Source: Diphasiastrum complanatum (taxonomy: Eukaryota; Streptophyta; Lycopodiopsida; Lycopodiales; Lycopodiaceae). From it: 64,000 nt of DNA. The notes below the pieces were generated by a model. That model saw only the letters and a list, made by a program, of their open reading frames with translations, ran no database searches and had not been told where the DNA came from. Shown here in pieces: positions 35,004 to 47,609 of this stretch; positions within the stretch are counted from its first letter, which is position 1, and each line of letters begins with the position of its first letter. The stretch lies in NCBI GenBank assembly GCA_029204225.1, contig CM055103.1, positions 54,088,980-54,152,979 of the forward strand. Direction: 5' to 3'. Both the position numbers and the translations under genes were made by a program.

Positions 35004-36828
35004 GTGGAAAATGCTTACCTCTCGACTACTCCATTTTTTTGTGGTGTCCTTGGACTTGTGTACTCCCTCTTGATCCCATGCTCATCACAAAATGCCTTGA
35101 ACTTGGTAAAAATATACTCACCACCATTTTCACTCAAGCACTTGATCTTTGTAGAAAATTGGACCTCCCTTGCAATCTTGAACTTGACAAAGACATCAAA
35201 CATCTCTTTGCTCTTTAGTAGATACACCCAACAAAATCTACTAAAATCATCAATGAAAGTCACATACATCTTAGCACCTCCATTGCTAATTGTAGTAACA
35301 CCATGAATATCCGAATGCATAAGTTGGAAAGGCTTACTTGACCTTGATCTTGATGTGGTGTAGACCTCTTGTAAGGTAACCTATGTGACTTTGATAAGCA
35401 CATTGCTCACAAACATGATTCAAGCTTGTTAGAGACTTAGGAAGACCAAACACAACTTGCCTCTTTGCCACACCTCCAATGACTTGTAGTTGAAATGCCC
35501 CAATCTCTTGTGCCACACCTCTTGAATTGACATTTGCTCTTTTTCCATACATCCAACTTGGTTAGCAACAACACAAGCATCAAGTTTGAACAATTTACCT
35601 TGTCTTTTCTCTTTTGCAATCAATTCATTTTCCTTCTTGATCAAACAAGCATCACCAACAAACTCCACCTTGAATCTCTTATCAAGTAATTGACTCACAC
35701 TAAGAAGGTTCTTAGTAATGGAAGGAATTGAACAAAACATCTCTCAAATTCACATTCCTATTAGTAGAGAGGGAAATAGGAATTGTGCCAATTTTGTTGA
35801 TTGCACACTCACCATCTTTGGCCGTGTAGATCGCCTTCTTGTCACTTTCAAATGCCATCAAAGATGAGTAATACTCTATATGACATGTCATATGTGATGT
35901 AGCTCCACTATCAATCCACCAAGGATCAATGTCTCCATGATTAGCCAACAAACACGATGACATAATAAAAGCATCATTTGAGAGTTGTTCATCAACACCA
36001 TCTTCATCAATAGTTAGGTTGGTTTGCTTCTCACCTTGATCTCTCTTCTTCTTGAAGCAATCACTGGCAAAATGCCCTTTGGATCCACAATAAAGCATTT
36101 TAACTTTCACCTATCTTTCTTCTTACCAACAAAAGTGGAAGGCTCACCTTGATCTTGACACTTTGACCACTTGCCTTTGCCTTTGCCCTTGAATTTGCCT
36201 TTGACGAACATGGCCTCTTCTCCTTCTTGAGATGTTGTTGTAGAACCACCTCTTGCTTGAAGCCTAAACTCCTCATTCACCAAAATCTCTTGCAAATCCA
36301 CCATTCTTGGCAAAAACCCTTGAATAGCAAAACTTTGAACAAGATTAGCATGATTATCCAACAAGCCATTAAGTACAACTTGAACAATTCTTTCTCCTTA
36401 ATGCTTTCATCAATACATGATAACTCATCATTGAATGCTTTAACCCTCATACTTTGAAAGATTTGCCTTCTTGGTTTTAGAACCCTAGATGTAGACTTGG
36501 ACTCATAAAGCTTTTTCAAAGTCTCCCAAGCCTCACTTGATGAAGTACATTTACCAGCTTCCTTAAGAAGTTCATTAGTCACATTCATCTTGATAATGTG
36601 TAGAGCTTTCTTAGCTCTCTTGTCATACCTCAATTGATCTTGAGGTGCCAAAGGTCTCTCCTCCGCACCTACAACAATATCCATCAACTCATTCATCTCC
36701 AATAAGGACTCCATCCTCACCTTCCAAGTAGAATAGTTGATTGAGGTAAGCCTATCATTGCCTTCCAACATGAAGTCACTTGAGGTTGCCATGTTGCAAT
36801 GATATGATATTTTCTTTGTCCAATGCAC
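35004..36828 (-). pseudogene. copia gag-protease-integrase remnant (family C)
   Basis: On the minus strand, Gag starts at 36828 (MATSSDFMLEGNDRLTSINY) with the UBN2-type core. Frameshifts at about 36370 and 36110 precede the basic linker and a zinc knuckle (YCGSKGHFASDC, first Cys lost). The protease motif is WWIDSGATSHMT. The pre-integrase part has VWHKRLGHFN. The integrase core has HSDIHG and FIDDFSRFCWVYLLK, while the second catalytic Asp block reads LSENGGEY (usual SDNGGEY). The sequence ends in TPQKNGVVER and a stop at 35003-35015, so the integrase C-terminus, reverse transcriptase and RNase H are absent. Further frame changes occur near 35740 and 35430. The 5' LTR and primer-binding site lie to the right. 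It is not functional. Confidence 0.85.
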
Positions 36829-36945
36829 TTAGCACTCTCTTGAAAATCAACAAATGAAACTCAAGAAGAAATCACAAAGATTTGCAAACGCACCCTCAAA
36901 TCCACCACTAGATTCGATAAAAACACAAACTTTATCCTGCAACCT

Positions 36946-36957
36946 GCTCTTATACCA
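36946..36957 (-). other. Primer-binding site (initiator tRNA-Met type, one mismatch)
   Basis: The minus strand reads TGGTATAAGAGC, against the usual TGGTATCAGAGC, directly after an LTR end (..TTTTCACA). The gag start is about 120 nt downstream. Confidence 0.8.
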
Positions 36958-37596
36958 TGTGAAAATATTAGATCCAAAACATATTTAGATCATAAAGAAT
37001 CTTTAGCCAAGTTTGATCACACATCTAGTTTCATCAACAACATATAAATCACTACTTTATCCATGCTAGAATTTAGAAATGCATCAAGATCTGATCATAA
37101 CCACTTAGATTTGACTTAGTATTGTCCTTGTCCATACAGCAGCAGTACAATACAATACTTCACAATGTGAAAGCTAGACCAACAAGAAAATCAACTTTCT
37201 ACACATAGAAACTCAAGATATCATGAGAAATTCACAAGAGATGGACATAGAATCAACAAAGATGAACTCTCCACATATAATGAGAGAAACCGAGATATTT
37301 CTCCATGTAGGTATAGCTATTTATAATAGCCACAATGTCATTTGGCCACTTTCCCTAAGTGTGCCCTAACATGGCAACTTCTAGGTACTTAACCAAAAAC
37401 CTAGAAGTTCTAGTCTAGATGCAATGTATCAAAATTAGCCAATTAGAATGGTTCCAAACTTGACCTTGTCCACTTATCTACTTGCCAAAAATAGTACAAA
37501 CACTATTTAGGCCTTGATTAACAAATATGAAACTATCTCTAAGTTGAGATTTCAAGTTGGCCTCAAATTGCTAGTTGACCATTTTCACACATCACA
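36958..37596 (-). mobile_element. 5' LTR of the minus-strand copia (family C), about 639 bp
   Basis: On the minus strand it begins TGTGATGTGTG and ends ATATTTTCACA, so the termini are TGTGA..TCACA. A TATAAATAG box lies in CTATTATAAATAGC (about 37317-37330). A related LTR is at 53.8-54.1 kb (shared AACTTAGAGATAG, GATACATTG.ATCTAG and TTATAAATAG blocks in order). Bases 37010-37596 also occur in the second copy of the 4,228-bp duplication (41238-41824). Confidence 0.65.
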
Positions 37597-38143
37597 TGAT
37601 ACTTATTTTTGAAACATGCAATAGTCGCAATATGTGAGAATTTGCAAATATATAGCTTGATCAACAGAGATTATTGTAAATTTTTGAAATCCACATGTAT
37701 GTGAGCATGTTCACACGTGTGAGAATAGGCCCAGAGTAGTTAGTACCTAATCATAGGAGTTAGTTAGGTTGTTTGGTCAAGTTTCCTAGAATTTAGGAGC
37801 AAACAACTCAAATCATGGAGGTAGATGAGTAACCTAACCATCAAATTGGCATAACTCTACGATTAGGTAAGATTGACATATTAGGGCCAAAAACGTCAAT
37901 TACTCTCCTTGAAACATGCTGGATTTTCACCTAACATCCAAGGAGAAGAGCCTCATTGTACTTTGAATCTATCATTCCATACATGCAAGATAGAGATTTG
38001 CCCTTGATTGTGTGATCCAAAATTGCTAATCTAGATCAAAAAAATGATGACTAGTTTTGCAATAGACTGGTGTATCAATCAATCAATCACTCTTGGAGTC
38101 TTTTGTAGGCTCATTTATGGTCCTTAGTATTGTATCTTCAACA
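37597..38143 (+). mobile_element. LTR (family B-related) ending at a plus-strand primer-binding site
   Basis: The right end ..ATCTTCAACA is followed by TGGTATCAAAGC (38144-38155). The end region CACTCTTGG..TTATGGTCCTTAGTATTGTATC aligns with the family B LTR end (CACTCTTGGTCCTTTTTGTACTTTTTGCACA), and the bases after the PBS (CAAGTA.AAGAGG) also match. The left border is uncertain, because the minus-strand LTR of another element abuts it. TCACACGTGTGA lies at 37711-37722. Duplicated at 41825-42371. Confidence 0.6.
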
Positions 38144-38155
38144 TGGTATCAAAGC
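38144..38155 (+). other. Primer-binding site (initiator tRNA-Met type, one mismatch)
   Basis: TGGTATCAAAGC follows the LTR end and is duplicated at 42372-42383. A CACATGTG palindrome flanked by GTAC words lies about 145 nt downstream (38288-38295). Confidence 0.8.
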
Positions 38156-38897
38156 CAAGTACAAGAGGATAATTAATTATTAAAGCACAATCCATTTTTA
38201 ACAAGTTTGTTGCTAGAAAACTAGTAATCAAGTCTTAGTGTGAAGTTTTTTGATCCAAACTTGGTGAGGGTCAACAGTTGTACTTACCACATGTGTGGGC
38301 ACCTCTGTACCTACATTTAACTTTAAATATTCATAATATCCAAACAATTTGATTTCTTGATGAGTTTTTTGGTGCCAATTCAAGGACAAACATCAAAGTT
38401 TGTTTGCCATCAATGAGATTTGACTTAGTGTCATGACATCTAACTAATTGAGGCTGATTTCAAGCCGTTTGAAATTTTTTTACAGAAGAACCATCAAGAA
38501 GAAGGAAGAGATTTAGTCATGTTTTTGTCCAAATCTTGCAAAAATTGATTTGATTTGATTTGATTTGATAGCTTTTTGGTGCAATCTCATTTTATCTCCA
38601 TTCTATCTTTGTGACGGAGTGTGAGGGATGAGAATAGAAGTCCATAAAGAGGCTAGAAGTTAAATTTGAGAAGATCGAAATCAAGTGAAACCTTTGTGAG
38701 TTTCTAGAGTCAATTCAACTTCAATTTTCTTGAGCATTGTTTTGTACAATCCTTCTTAAGAGTTCTTTTGAATCAAGATCAAGAGGATCTTGCTATCTGT
38801 GTGTTTGTGAACATCAAGTGAGTTGCTAGTGAGGCAAATTCTGGAAAAGAACTAGGGAGGGCCGAGAAGTACATCAATAGTACAAGTCATTAGAAAG

Positions 38898-39065
38898 ATG
38901 GGGTCTATTGGAGCATTCCTTCTTGAACCTAGTGAGAGGTTAAATTCTACAAATTATTCCATATGGAAATGGGGTCAGTCATAGTGCTCCAAGACCTCTT
39001 TGATGTTGTCCTAGATGAAGAGGATGAAAACTTGAAGTGTAGTAGAACAAGTTCTTACAAGTATA
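38898..39065 (+). pseudogene. copia gag N-terminal fragment
   Basis: ATG at 38898 begins MGSIGAFLLEPSERLNSTNYSIWK, a copia gag N-terminus. A deletion/frameshift follows, and VLQDLFDVVLDEEDENLK continues in another frame. Homology then ends. The same fragment is present in the second copy at 43126-43293. Confidence 0.65.
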
Positions 39066-41237
39066 TGTAAGCCTATGGAATATTCCTTGCAATATTCAAA
39101 TTCTCATCCAATCGCTTTTGATCTCCTTTACATGCACTTATAGTCGTCAGACACGATGCACTAGGTCCACATATCCTAACGGATATGCTAGGGCCCTCAC
39201 AAAGTTATTAATTACATTTTTGGCCTAGTCTGAAAGAACGAGGCATAACGAAGAAACTCGTGCACTAAAGTACCAAACATCCATGTCAAGGATTATTTTG
39301 AATCCCTTATATTGGACATGTATGCATGTAAATTGAAAATATCGACCTTATGATATATATGTTAGGTTGTAGACAAAGAATGTAGGAGGCCATGGTTGAC
39401 AAATACTCATGTCTGAATATGCTTGGAAGAAGAACATTAAAATTGGCATGTCCTTGTATTGTAAGAAGAGATCATGATGGGGTATTGAAGAAACCACCAC
39501 CTATGAATCTACTAGATGAGGATGAGATTAGCATTTCAAAGACAAAATTAGAACCGCAAGCAAGATTCAGGATGAAAGAAGTGTGACAATGATTGAGGCA
39601 AGAAATGGAGCTAAAAATGATGAAAGAGGTGCAAAAAAGAAGAAGTCACTATTGAAAAGCAAAAGAAAACTAAAGCTCAAGAAGAATGACATGCCAATAC
39701 TACAAAGTTGCAATGAATGAACCCAAATTTGTCACAATTGAAAAAGGAGGAGCTCATTTAGCAAGCTTTTAGTACCCATGAAATGTGGAAGGCTATCACA
39801 TATAACAATGAGGTATGAAGTGAACTTTGGGTATGTTCTAGTATCAAATGACTAATCCACATTGTCTTTTAAAGAGGAGACATTGGGGCTATAGTTCAAT
39901 TAAAAAATCACAAAAGAATTAAATTAGTACTATGCCATGTGAAATGTTTTGCTACACACAATGAGGACATTTGGATTACATGGTACAACCAACTTCCTAG
40001 TATCATATGAACAAGTTGCTAGAATTTTGAATTATAATACAAGATAGAGACTTACAGTATGAATAAGTTGATAAGAATATTGATGTTTACTGAAGATCAT
40101 AGATGTAAATTCTCTCATTGAATTATTCAATATTTTTTCTTCATACTAAAGTATATGATAGAGTCTTCTTGATTATTTATGTTAAAGGTACATGTCAAAA
40201 GCATATGAAGAAAAGGACACCTCTTTAGAAAAGCTTTTGACTAACGTCATTAACTTTTGACGTAGAAAATTGCAAATGAATGTTTCTTCTTGGACTATTT
40301 TCTCAAAAGATTGTATAAGGGCAATCTAGATAATGCCTCCTCGAATTTAAAGTTGTCATTTTCTTTGATGAAATCGACATACGAATATTCTTGCATTGGC
40401 TATTAACAATGATTTATTTCTCAAACTACCTATCAAATCCGCTTATTGGGTTTCCACATGCTTTATAACCAAGATTGCGCTTCATTGCAAATAGAGTTTC
40501 TAATTCCCTAAAGGAAAGCCTTATCGCACCTCCTGTTTTGGGAACCACAAAACCCATATGTAGTCTACCTGGATGTGTTGAGAAAGCTTGTGGGGAGAAA
40601 CATAATCACGGGCTTATGATAAAAAATACAATCATCTATTCACAACAATTGACAACTCCAATCGATTTTGTTTCGAAAAAATGCTAAACATGTAACTTAG
40701 GGGATGCTTTAGTATTATGTAAAGAAAAAAAGCTAGACATGTAACTTAAGGAGTGGTTTAATAGAAATTGTGACACTAGCTTTTTTCTTCAAATTTGTAG
40801 TCATCGTTCATCCCAAAGCACTAATGCACTTGCTAAATAAGCCCAATCTGACACTAATAATGGTTATTCGAGCCTTTTTCATATAACAATATAATTATAA
40901 CAATAATTATCCGCCTAAGAAAGTACATATTGTTCTCAATACTATTTCTCAAGCATACATGACTTTTAATATAGATAAAAGATGATATCTTCCATAATGC
41001 TAGTTTTGATGCATGTCAATGTAAATAAAGCACAGAGTACAAACACAACACCAATACTTGGAGGATATTGGGTTTTCCAACATGAAAGTCAGAAACAAAA
41101 ATGAGGAAATTGTACACAAAATCAAAGGATACAACATCTTAAATAACTAGATTTATCATTAAAGAAATGTAAAAATCATGGCAAAGGATAGATCCCTCAT
41201 TTACTTCATAAATTCATGTTCTTTTTTAACAACATCT
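39066..41237. other. Unassigned part of duplicated unit, copy 1
   Basis: Two short open frames (39392-39586, 64 codons; 40475-40687, 70 codons) show no known domain. The first contains KKPPPMNLLDEDEISISKTK; the second contains CSLPGCVEKACGEKHNHG with three closely spaced Cys. They are probably debris of a retroelement and are duplicated at 43620-43814 and 44703-44915. Confidence 0.4.
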
Positions 41238-44200
41238 AGTTTGATCACACATCTAGTTTCATCAACAACATATAAATCACTACTTTATCCATGCTAGAAT
41301 TTAGAAATGCATCAAGATCTGATCATAACCACTTAGATTTGACTTAGTATTGTCCTTGTCCATACAGCAGCAGTACAATACAATACTTCACAATGTGAAA
41401 GCTAGACCAACAAGAAAATCAACTTTCTACACATAGAAACTCAAGATATCATGAGAAATTCACAAGAGATGGACATAGAATCAACAAAGATGAACTCTCC
41501 ACATATAATGAGAGAAACTGAGATATTTCTCCATGTAGGTATAGCTATTTATAATAGCCACAATGTCATTTGGCCACTTTCCCTAAGTGTGCCCTAACAT
41601 GGCAACTTCTAGGTACTTAACCAAAAACCTAGAAGTTCTAGTCTAGATGCAATGTATCAAAATTAGCCAATTAGAATGGTTCCAAACTTGACCTTGTCCA
41701 CTTATCTACTTGCCAAAAATAGTACAAACACTATTTAGGCCTTGATTAACAAATATGAAACTATCTCTAAGTTGAGATTTCAAGTTGGCCTCAAATTGCT
41801 AGTTGACCATTTTCACACATCACATGATACTTATTTTTGAAACATGCAATAGTCGCAATATGTGAGAATTTGCAAATATATAGCTTGATCAACAGAGATT
41901 ATTGTAAATTTTTGAAATCCACATGTATGTGAGCATGTTCACACGTGTAAGAATAGGCCCAGAGTAGTTAGTACCTAATCATAGGAGTTAGTTAGGTTGT
42001 TTGGTCAAGTTTCCTAGAATTTAGGAGCAAACAACTCAAATCATGGAGGTAGATGAGTAACCTAACCATCAAATTGGCATAACTCTACGATTAGGTAAGA
42101 TTGACATATTAGGGCCAAAAACGTCAATTACTCTCCTTGAAACATGCTGGATTTTCACCTAACATCCAAGGAGAAGAGCCTCATTGTACTTTGAATCTAT
42201 CATTCCATACATGCAAGATAGAGATTTGCCCTTGATTGTGTGATCCAAAATTGCTAATCTAGATCAAAAAAATGATGACTAGTTTTGCAATAGACTGGTG
42301 TATCAATCAATCAATCACTCTTGGAGTCTTTTGTAGGCTCATTTATGGTCCTTAGTATTGTATCTTCAACATGGTATCAAAGCCAAGTACAAGAGGATAA
42401 TTAATTATTAAAGCACAATCCATTTTTAACAAGTTTGTTGCTAGAAAACTAGTAATCAAGTCTTAGTGTGAAGTTTTTTGATCCAAACTTGGTGAGGGTC
42501 AACAGTTGTACTTACCACATGTGTGGGCACCTCTGTACCTACATTTAACTTTAAATATTCATAATATCCAAACAATTTGATTTCTTGATGAGTTTTTTGG
42601 TGCCAATTCAAGGACAAACATCAAAGTTTGTTTGCCATCAATGAGATTTGACTTAGTGTCATGACATCTAACTAATTGAGGCTGATTTCAAGCCGTTTGA
42701 AATTTTTTTACAGAAGAACCATCAAGAAGAAGGAAGAGATTTAGTCATGTTTTTGTCCAAATCTTGCAAAAATTGATTTGATTTGATTTGATTTGATAGC
42801 TTTTTGGTGCAATCTCATTTTATCTCCATTCTATCTTTGTGACGGAGTGTGAGGGATGAGAATAGAAGTCCATAAAGAGGCTAGAAGTTAAATTTGAGAA
42901 GATCGAAATCAAGTGAAACCTTTGTGAGTTTCTAGAGTCAATTCAACTTCAATTTTCTTGAGCATTGTTTTGTACAATCCTTCTTAAGAGTTCTTTTGAA
43001 TCAAGATCAAGAGGATCTTGCTATCTGTGTGTTTGTGAACATCAAGTGAGTTGCTAGTGAGGCAAATTCTGGAAAAGAACTAGGGAGGGCCGAGAAGTAC
43101 ATCAATAGTACAAGTCATTAGAAAGATGGGGTCTATTGGAGCATTCCTTCTTGAACCTAGTGAGAGGTTAAATTCTACAAATTATTCCATATGGAAATGG
43201 GGTCAGTCATAGTGCTCCAAGACCTCTTTGATGTTGTCCTAGATGAAGAGGATGAAAACTTGAAGTGTAGTAGAACAAGTTCTTACAAGTATATGTAAGC
43301 CTATGGAATATTCCTTGCAATATTCAAATTCTCATCCAATCGCTTTTGATCTCCTTTACATGCACTTATAGTCGTCAGACACGATGCACTAGGTCCACAT
43401 ATCCTAACGGATATGCTAGGGCCCTCACAAAGTTATTAATTACATTTTTGGCCTAGTCTGAAAGAACGAGGCATAACGAAGAAACTCGTGCACTAAAGTA
43501 CCAAACATCCATGTCAAGGATTATTTTGAATCCCTTATATTGGACATGTATGCATGTAAATTGAAAATATCGACCTTATGATATATATGTTAGGTTGTAG
43601 ACAAAGAATGTAGGAGGCCATGGTTGACAAATACTCATGTCTGAATATGCTTGGAAGAAGAACATTAAAATTGGCATGTCCTTGTATTGTAAGAAGAGAT
43701 CATGATGGGGTATTGAAGAAACCACCACCTATGAATCTACTAGATGAGGATGAGATTAGCATTTCAAAGACAAAATTAGAACCGCAAGCAAGATTCAGGA
43801 TGAAAGAAGTGTGACAATGATTGAGGCAAGAAATGGAGCTAAAAATGATGAAAGAGGTGCAAAAAAGAAGAAGTCACTATTGAAAAGCAAAAGAAAACTA
43901 AAGCTCAAGAAGAATGACATGCCAATACTACAAAGTTGCAATGAATGAACCCAAATTTGTCACAATTGAAAAAGGAGGAGCTCATTTAGCAAGCTTTTAG
44001 TACCCATGAAATGTGGAAGGCTATCACATATAACAATGAGGTATGAAGTGAACTTTGGGTATGTTCTAGTATCAAATGACTAATCCACATTGTCTTTTAA
44101 AGAGGAGACATTGGGGCTATAGTTCAATTAAAAAATCACAAAAGAATTAAATTAGTACTATGCCATGTGAAATGTTTTGCTACACACAATGAGGACATTT

Positions 44201-45465
44201 GGATTACATGGTACAACCAACTTCCTAGTATCATATGAACAAGTTGCTAGAATTTTGAATTATAATACAAGATAGAGACTTACAGTATGAATAAGTTGAT
44301 AAGAATATTGATGTTTACTGAAGATCATAGATGTAAATTCTCTCATTGAATTATTCAATATTTTTTCTTCATACTAAAGTATATGATAGAGTCTTCTTGA
44401 TTATTTATGTTAAAGGTACATGTCAAAAGCATATGAAGAAAAGGACACCTCTTTAGAAAAGCTTTTGACTAACGTCATTAACTTTTGACGTAGAAAATTG
44501 CAAATGAATGTTTCTTCTTGGACTATTTTCTCAAAAGATTGTATAAGGGCAATCTAGATAATGCCTCCTCGAATTTAAAGTTGTCATTTTCTTTGATGAA
44601 ATCGACATACGAATATTCTTGCATTGGCTATTAACAATGATTTATTTCTCAAACTACCTATCAAATCCGCTTATTGGGTTTCCACATGCTTTATAACCAA
44701 GATTGCGCTTCATTGCAAATAGAGTTTCTAATTCCCTAAAGGAAAGCCTTATCGCACCTCCTGTTTTGGGAACCACAAAACCCATATGTAGTCTACCTGG
44801 ATGTGTTGAGAAAGCTTGTGGGGAGAAACATAATCACGGGCTTATGATAAAAAATACAATCATCTATTCACAACAATTGACAACTCCAATCGATTTTGTT
44901 TCGAAAAAATGCTAAACATGTAACTTAGGGGATGCTTTAGTATTATGTAAAGAAAAAAAGCTAGACATGTAACTTAAGGAGTGGTTTAATAGAAATTGTG
45001 ACACTAGCTTTTTTCTTCAAATTTGTAGTCATCGTTCATCCCAAAGCACTAATGCACTTGCTAAATAAGCCCAATCTGACACTAATAATGGTTATTCGAG
45101 CCTTTTTCATATAACAATATAATTATAACAATAATTATCCGCCTAAGAAAGTACATATTGTTCTCAATACTATTTCTCAAGCATACATGACTTTTAATAT
45201 AGATAAAAGATGATATCTTCCATAATGCTAGTTTTGATGCATGTCAATGTAAATAAAGCACAGAGTACAAACACAACACCAATACTTGGAGGATATTGGG
45301 TTTTCCAACATGAAAGTCAGAAACAAAAATGAGGAAATTGTACACAAAATCAAAGGATACAACATCTTAAATAACTAGATTTATCATTAAAGAAATGTAA
45401 AAATCATGGCAAAGGATAGATCCCTCATTTACTTCATAAATTCATGTTCTTTTTTAACAACAAAG
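41238..45465. repeat. 4,228-bp tandem duplication, copy 2
   Basis: Second copy of 37010-41237 (exact match noted to 45462). It contains an orphan pair of LTR sequences, the primer-binding site (42372-42383), the gag fragment (43126-43293) and two short frames at 43620-43814 and 44703-44915. Its only noticed differences are at 41519 and 41949. Confidence 0.95.
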
Positions 45466-47609
45466 ATGCATTTCATTAGTAAGAAAAATTGTACCATTGT
45501 TCACTAAAGAGGACATCAATGCCCAACTATGTGCAAGGATTGCTTGTCAACTTCATGAATGCTTCACATTTTCCAATAGTTCAACAAAGAAGGCACCAAT
45601 ACATTCTTCTCCTCCGTGACATTTCAGGCTAGGTCACGTGCTCAACCTGCAGGGTGACTCTGTGTTATGGTCATTTCAAAGCTTAAGGAATTTATATAAT
45701 GGTCCAACTCCAAAAAGTCCTCAAGATCGTTGTTGTTTAAAGATATCATGCAATGCATCATCCGATGTGTAAAGATTTGGCCACTATAACTTCAATATAA
45801 GTTAAGGTTTTGAGTTTCATTTACAAAATATTGCTACCAGATTTAGAATTGCATGAATTGGTGCTACAAGTTTTTCAGCACACTACACAAGCCTAGCATC
45901 ATCAAGCACAAGAAGAAGAAAATACATTACTTGTAGCAAACACATTGTTTTATAGAACACTGTTTGAACATGAAAGTTGATGGGCATAAAATTTGACACA
46001 CAAGGCCTCAAAAGTTTTTCTCTATTCTTTGTTGTGCTAAGCTAGCAAATTCTCAGCATACGAATGCAAGCTAATTGCTATGAGTAACAACAGAGCTACT
46101 CCCATTGGGGATTGGATCAATTACAATTTAAGCTCCACAAACAATCAAGTTTGCCCCAACCAAGCAAAAACTAAAAGTACGAGGCAACCCTCATTAATCT
46201 TATTTTCAAGTAGAATGATTAGTACATAGTTATGTAATTGATAGCCATAGGTCCTTTCGTGGACAAAAGAAATTAAAAAAAAAAAATGTTGTGAGGACTT
46301 CATGAACTACGAACTAATTGGATGAACCACAAGCCCAAGAAACTCTTGTGAGTTGTTTCAATGGCCATGGAGACTTGTGTTGTATTTTGCAAGCAAAACT
46401 CTGGATTTGATGCTTGTGTACATTGAAAGAATCTAAAGTTTTCTCAATTGAATTTATGATAGAAAAATCAATGTAAAATTGACATCAACCACTTCTCTTG
46501 AGTAAATAAATAGTTGAAATCCATGTCCTGAAAATAATTAAGAAATAATCTAGTTCTAGAAGCAAGTTGATTCTCACTGGTATACCTCTTTGTCGTATAG
46601 CTTGAAAACCTTTATATGCATTTTCATCTTGTAAGCAACTATTATAAACTAGAAAGTGGAGTTATTCTCATATGTTAAGAAATACTCCAAATCCATATTC
46701 TTAACATATTCTCATATGTTAAGAAATACTCCAAATCCTATTAAATTTTTCAGTGACATGGCTTGCAGATTAGTTGCACGGTGAGACCTTGTTGGGAAGA
46801 GCAGTGGGGAAGTACCATAACATGTACATCTATATAAAGTTCAGCAAGAACAAAAGCATATAATCAAAGCTCAAGACTATCTTCACGAATTAAGATAGAC
46901 CAGCGCTAGTCTGGCTGAAAAAATAAAGCATCAATGGGAAAATACCCAATTCAAAACATCACCTTCTGATACTGGTACACTGTAATCCTCCTATCTTAAG
47001 ATAAAAACATGAGCTCAAGAAAGGAATGGCCTTACATCAATGTAAGGTATGATTTGGCTTAAATGTGCTGTCTAATTAAACAGAATTTCCAAGTTATACG
47101 CATGTCAGGCTTCGGGACAAGCGAAATAGCAGCCAATAGCCTAAAACTGATATTCCCATATTCTCACATGATCAGCTTCTTTTGAAACCATTCATGAAAG
47201 TACGGCTGTAACAATTACAGATAGAGATTTGCTAGCCTGTTCATGAAACTTACAAAACAATCAATGATTTGTCAATAATAATGTAACTTAATCTCAAAGC
47301 TAGCTTTGCAGTTTGGATATACATTGATAAACAACTTTCATCTTCGATGTCAAAAAGCATATTAGACACTTTGTAAGAGTACAGGAATTGGTAAATATCC
47401 ACAAAAAAGAAAAGAGAATTAATACCATAATTAAAGCAGGAGTTGATTTTTTACAAACAGAACCTGCACTTCAGTTAACAGGTATATACTAGTAAGGGTA
47501 AAATGAAAAATGCTCCCAGTACACTTAAGGACCTGGGTACAATATTTGAATCAATTTCAGTCCCATTATCAAAACTTGTTTTGTTCTCCGGTATCGTTTA
47601 CTTCAGTTC
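45466..47609. other. Intergenic, 3' side of MTN gene
   Basis: No gene recognised. A 32-bp segment (TATTCTCATATGTTAAGAAA..) at 46663-46694 is repeated at 46707-46738, and there is an A-run at about 46275. The 300 bases before 47610 probably contain the MTN 3' UTR. Confidence 0.45.

Larger units (their letters stand above)
37010..41237. repeat. 4,228-bp tandem duplication, copy 1
   Basis: 37010-41234 is repeated at 41238-45462 with constant offset 4228 at both ends. By eye I found only two differences: C37291/T41519 (a CpG) and G37721/A41949. Copy 1 carries most of a copia 5' LTR (minus), a second LTR with primer-binding site (plus), the start of a gag and about 2.2 kb of unassigned sequence. 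The junction contains three bases, TCT (41235-41237), not explained by either copy edge. Confidence 0.95.
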
